A DNA stretch of 64,000 nt from Ilumatobacteraceae bacterium (GTDB taxonomy: Bacteria; Actinomycetota; Acidimicrobiia; Acidimicrobiales; Ilumatobacteraceae). The notes under the pieces are model-generated. The model did no database searches, was not told the origin of the DNA, and saw only the letters and a list, made by a program, of their open reading frames with translations. The position numbers and the translations under genes are program-made. Of the stretch, positions 61,366-64,000 are shown in pieces; positions within the stretch are counted from its first letter, which is position 1; every line of letters starts with the position of its first letter. The DNA lies in NCBI GenBank assembly GCA_033344875.1, contig JAWPMO010000001.1:3311595-3375594 (forward strand), in the 5' to 3' direction.

Positions 61366-62316
61366 GTGGTCGGCCCGACGCGCACCGTTGACAACGACGA
61401 GTTCCGTGCCATGTTGCGTCCGTTCACGAGCGCCTTGTCCGACTATGCCGTCGCCATGTCGCGTCACCCTGACGGTCACGGTCACCTCCCGGCCGCAACG
61501 TCCACGGCAATGCGCGAACTCGCAGCCGAGCAGCGCTGGGGAACTCCCGAATGGAGCGAGCCGGCACGCAATGCCCACAACTACGGCATGATGCTCGCCT
61601 ATGTGACTGCTGAGCACCTGGCCGCGATCGCCGCCATCATCGACGCCAGCCAGGTCGGACCGCGGTTCGCGTATCTCCCACCCGTGCGGGCGATCATGGA
61701 GACCGCGCCGATCGCCCGCTGGCTCCTCGAGCCCTCCGTCGGAGTCGACACGAGAATCCGGCGGAGCATCGCCTACCGCCTCGAGTCAGCGAACCAGCAG
61801 GGTCGTCTGCGCGAGGTTCCCGACGCCGCCGACGCCAAGGAGCGAACCCGCGCCGCCTGCCACGCCTACGCCACCCGGCACGGCTGGGCGGTCACCGGCA
61901 CATCGACCGGAAAGCCCGTGATCGACGGCGAAGCGCTTCCCCATCCGGCCGACGGCTTCTCGCAGGTCGCTTTCGGCAACGACGGCGACGGACTCGACCC
62001 GACCCTGTGGGGCGTCCTGTCGGCGACCAGCCACGGAACCTGGTACGCCGTCAGCGCAGGAATGCTCGAGCGCATGCAGCGCACCGATCCATTCGACCCG
62101 AACGGAGGCATGGCCCCGATCGTTGTTGAGTCGCAGCAGCTCTACCTCTACGGACTGATGGCCTACTACGCGTGCGACGCGGTGACGATCGCCCGGGCAG
62201 ACCTGATGGGGTGGCCCGACACCGACGAACTCGCCGACGCCCGGCGACGGCTGCGCGACATCAGTCGCAGCTTCGCCGACCAGCTCAGGGACGCCGGATT
62301 CGACGATCCACAATGA
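61366..62316 (+). CDS. unknown 316-aa protein
   Basis: Mostly helical, soluble, with R-S-I-A-Y-R and SATSHGTWYAVSAGMLERMQ. Helical core YVTAEHLAAIAAIIDASQVG then AIMETAPIARWLLEP. The style recalls HEPN-like or DUF families of all-alpha proteins, but no signature (such as R-x4-6-H) is clear. It is monocistronic with its own leaderless promoter, in the cargo after the relaxase, so a defence or accessory role is possible but unsupported. Confidence 0.7.
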   Translation: MVGPTRTVDNDEFRAMLRPFTSALSDYAVAMSRHPDGHGHLPAATSTAMRELAAEQRWGTPEWSEPARNAHNYGMMLAYVTAEHLAAIAAIIDASQVGPRFAYLPPVRAIMETAPIARWLLEPSVGVDTRIRRSIAYRLESANQQGRLREVPDAADAKERTRAACHAYATRHGWAVTGTSTGKPVIDGEALPHPADGFSQVAFGNDGDGLDPTLWGVLSATSHGTWYAVSAGMLERMQRTDPFDPNGGMAPIVVESQQLYLYGLMAYYACDAVTIARADLMGWPDTDELADARRRLRDISRSFADQLRDAGFDDPQ

Positions 62317-62392
62317 TGCCTGGTTGACCGGACAGCACGAAGCCCGGCTCGAAACCGAATGCGAGCAAATCAGACAACGAGGCTTGCGTCGG

Positions 62393-62653
62393 TCAGTCGT
62401 CGGGCTCGGTGATTGATCGAAGGTGTTCGTTGAAGTCCTCGACGATCTGGTCCGTCTTGTAGTCCGCCCAGCGGTGGAGGCCTTCGTTAAACGCGGCGGG
62501 GGCGAGTAGTAAGACAGCGAGCAGCACGGCACCTGCGCCGTTGCTCACCAGCTGAGTGATTCGAAGTCTCGGGGGTAGAAGTTCAAGTTGGTCAAGGAGC
62601 CACAGAGCGACAAGCACCGCTCCAGCGGCTACGGAGAGTGTGATGGCGATCAT
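62393..62653 (-). CDS. small two-helix membrane protein
   Basis: 86 aa. Helix 1 at residues 2-22 (IAITLSVAAGAVLVALWLLD) and helix 2 at about 35-54 (SNGAGAVLLAVLLLAPAAF), with a charged C-terminal tail ending RSITEPDD. No family recognised. Hydrophobicity pattern supports real coding. Confidence 0.6.
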   Translation of the reverse strand: MIAITLSVAAGAVLVALWLLDQLELLPPRLRITQLVSNGAGAVLLAVLLLAPAAFNEGLHRWADYKTDQIVEDFNEHLRSITEPDD

Positions 62654-62709
62654 GATCGATGCGATCCCCTGAGGGGTGAGGCCGAAGCCCCACCCCTCAT
62701 CGGGTCAGC

Positions 62710-62889
62710 TCACGCGTGCTGCGTAAGCTTCCACGTGACCGCCTGGTTGTTGTACGGGGGCATGGTGTTGCCCTTGGCGATCGGGGCCGTCGTTGACGGC
62801 GTGCCGACCACCTTCCAGACACCACTCTCAGGGCAGGTCTGGCCCGTTCGGGCGGTGGTTCCAATGGGGTGTTTGGTGCGCATGTTCAC
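62710..62889 (-). CDS. small conserved-type protein (59 aa) with TGQTCPESGVW motif
   Basis: Start GTG 62889 is nine bases behind AAGGAGG (minus strand 62905-62899), the strongest ribosome site of the region; ATG 62883 is the inner option. The protein contains TTARTGQTCPESGVWKVVGT and ends NNQAVTWKLTQHA, like small bacterial proteins of unknown function found near mobile DNA. A single Cys follows a Gly-Gln. Too short for most gene callers. Confidence 0.65.
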   Translation of the reverse strand: MNMRTKHPIGTTARTGQTCPESGVWKVVGTPSTTAPIAKGNTMPPYNNQAVTWKLTQHA

Positions 62890-63236
62890 GCTGATGAACC
62901 TCCTTGGGTTCGTTTGTGTGCGGCACGCACCGAATCAGGAGGCCGACCAAACCCATCAGCGCTACATCAAGTAGCGTCTGACTTGCAAGTGGTCGTGAGC
63001 CAGTCTCTCGATCCAGCCATGCCCCGGTCCCGGCAAGGATCGGGGCATGTTGCGTGAGGAGGGAGTTGCTTGCCTCCTGGCCGTCAGATTATTCGATGGG
63101 TGTCACGGGATCGGGTGATCCACAACGACTTCATTTAGCACCACGCGCGCAGCACGCTGGATCATCGCGCGCCGTTGTGCTCGCATCGCGCGCAAGATGA
63201 TTGCACTACGCTCGCGTAGTTACTACGATGTAGTTC
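62890..63236. other. gene-free region with hairpins
   Basis: 347 bp. It holds the ribosome site above, GCTAC-ATCAA-GTAGC (62962-62976), and an 8-bp stem ATGCCCCG/CGGGGCAT (63019-63026, 63041-63048) that could be a terminator. At 63206-63235, repeated CTACG/CGTAG and CTAC/GTAG dyads lie over the promoter of the next gene. Confidence 0.5.
63224..63229 (+). promoter_or_regulatory. -10 box and dyad operator of the ribbon-helix-helix gene
   Basis: TACGAT, 7 nt before ATG 63237. CTACGCTCGCGTAG (63206-63219) and CTACGATGTAG (63223-63233) are dyads overlapping it, as expected for autorepression. Confidence 0.55.
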
Positions 63237-63419
63237 ATGGCCCACGAGAAGAAGCGCACAGCGACCGCAATCCGCTTTCCACAGCAGCTGCATGACGATC
63301 TCGTCAAGGCTGCGGACGAGCGCGGGCTGTCGGTGAACTTCCTCGTCACTGAGGCCGTAAAGGAGTTCCTGCCTCGGTTGACGCCCGTCGAGGAGTTCTC
63401 GCTGACGCGTTCGGCATAG
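63237..63419 (+). CDS. ribbon-helix-helix (Arc/CopG-like) protein, orphan antitoxin candidate
   Basis: 60 aa. TATAIRFPQQLHDDLVKAAD then ERGLSVNFLVTEAVKEFL is a full RHH fold: the beta strand, helix A and helix B. Such proteins are typical antitoxins or plasmid copy regulators. No toxin follows: 15-20 bp after its stop the left end of an IS256-type element seems to begin, so a partner gene may have been displaced. Leaderless start with dyads over the promoter. Confidence 0.8.
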   Translation: MAHEKKRTATAIRFPQQLHDDLVKAADERGLSVNFLVTEAVKEFLPRLTPVEEFSLTRSA

Positions 63420-63533
63420 CCAAGAAAGATAGAGCCCCGTGGCGTGGTGGGGATTCGTAGGTCCACCAGCCGGTGAGCCATCGGCGTGATCCTTGGTGTG
63501 TTCCGCAAGAACCCACCGAAGGAGAACACACCG

Positions 63534-64000
63534 ATGGCTCTGTCTGAGTCTGCCCTGTCCGAACTTCTTGTCGCGCTCACCGATCGAGAACGCGGCGTCG
63601 ACCTGGTCCGTGAGTTGGCCGAGTACCTGGCACAAGAACTGATCGAGGTCCAAGCCACCCAGGCGATCGGCGCCGGCCGCTACGAACGATCCGATGAGCG
63701 GGTGACCGAACGCAACGGACACCGCGACCGCGTCTTGACGACGAAGGCCGGCGATCTCGAGTTGGCGATCCCGAAGCTGCGCAAGGGCAGCTTCTTCCCG
63801 TCGATCCTCGAACCACGCCGTCGGATCGACCAGGCCCTGTACGCGGTCGTGATGGAGGCGTACGTGTCGGGGGTGTCGACCCGCTCGGTCGACGCGTTGG
63901 TCGAGTCGATGGGCGCCGCGTCGGGGATCTCCAAGTCGGAGGTCTCCCGGATCTGTGCCGGGCTCGACGAACGTGTCACGGCGTTCCGCAACCGCACGCT
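63534..64000 (+). CDS. IS256-family transposase, N-terminal part, cut by the window edge
   Basis: 155 codons visible. MALSESALSELLVALTDRER, then EVQATQAIGAGRYERSDERV, the ERNGHRDRV block, IPKLRKGSFFPSILEPRRR and VMEAYVSGVSTRSVDALVES: all hallmarks of IS256 (Mutator) transposases, though a different subgroup from the element at 38716. ATG 63534 follows GAAGGAG. The left end of the element probably lies near 63430; the right end is outside. Confidence 0.92.
   Translation, partial: MALSESALSELLVALTDRERGVDLVRELAEYLAQELIEVQATQAIGAGRYERSDERVTERNGHRDRVLTTKAGDLELAIPKLRKGSFFPSILEPRRRIDQALYAVVMEAYVSGVSTRSVDALVESMGAASGISKSEVSRICAGLDERVTAFRNRT

Noticed and set aside
62588-62974. Plus-strand 128-codon frame
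   Set aside because: Antisense to the small minus-strand gene with a strong ribosome site at 62899-62905; composition unlike coding sequence.

Overview
The window is high-GC actinobacterial DNA. Its gene content fits an uncultured-type or marine member of the Acidimicrobiia (Ilumatobacter-like): CoA-ester metabolism beside a Liv transporter, MoxR/DUF58/transglutaminase genes, actinobacterial WXG100 proteins, and many starts sitting 6-8 nt behind a TANNNT box. The lineage is an inference from gene content and codon use; there is no rRNA or other marker.

Left part, about 1-35.6 kb, reads as core chromosome. It starts with an acyl-CoA dehydrogenase (cut by the window edge). A divergent fadD-livH-livM-livK-livF-livG cluster follows, probably importing a carboxylated or branched-chain substrate that is then activated to a CoA ester. 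Next come a PaaI-type thioesterase, a secreted CAP protein, a SNF2 helicase with a SWIM partner, and a MoxR-DUF58-transglutaminase operon whose transglutaminase has lost its catalytic Cys and His. Two more AMP-forming acyl-CoA ligases, the EngB GTPase and a lipoprotein complete this stretch.

From 22.75 to 35.54 kb lies the most interesting block: a compact type VII-like secretion locus tied to Ser/Thr phosphosignalling. It holds two small WXG100 proteins, a WXG-headed long protein, two unknown proteins, a PP2C phosphatase, an FHA protein, an FHA-like/winged-HTH protein, a 1445-aa EssC-like ATPase with its own FHA domain, a Ser/Thr kinase with an extracytoplasmic domain, and a WXG-headed alpha/beta hydrolase (a likely effector). 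No EccB, EccD, EccE, mycosin, EssA, EssB or EsaA is present. Three promoters in the block share an identical layout: GGGGA-N4-TCCCC, then exactly 24 bases, then a -10 box. They head the WXG genes, the PP2C-to-kinase operon and the hydrolase, so the block looks like one regulon.

At 35,627-35,671 the minus strand carries the 3' half of a tRNA-Phe (GAA) with canonical spacing, broken at the anticodon stem. Everything to its right (to beyond 64 kb) behaves as a genomic island. It contains MarR/TetR-controlled efflux pumps (two DHA2-type MFS, one MMPL), a universal stress protein, hydrolases and thioesterases, a P450 and an MFS gene both reduced to end fragments, a complete IS256-family element with target duplication, a complete IS1182-type element, BioY, YceI/MarR, and remnants of an AbiE-type antitoxin. 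Then comes a mobility module: tyrosine integrase, XRE regulator, excisionase-like protein and a MobF relaxase-helicase with a hairpin-rich upstream region that may be oriT. An orphan ribbon-helix-helix gene and the start of a second IS256-type transposase close the window.
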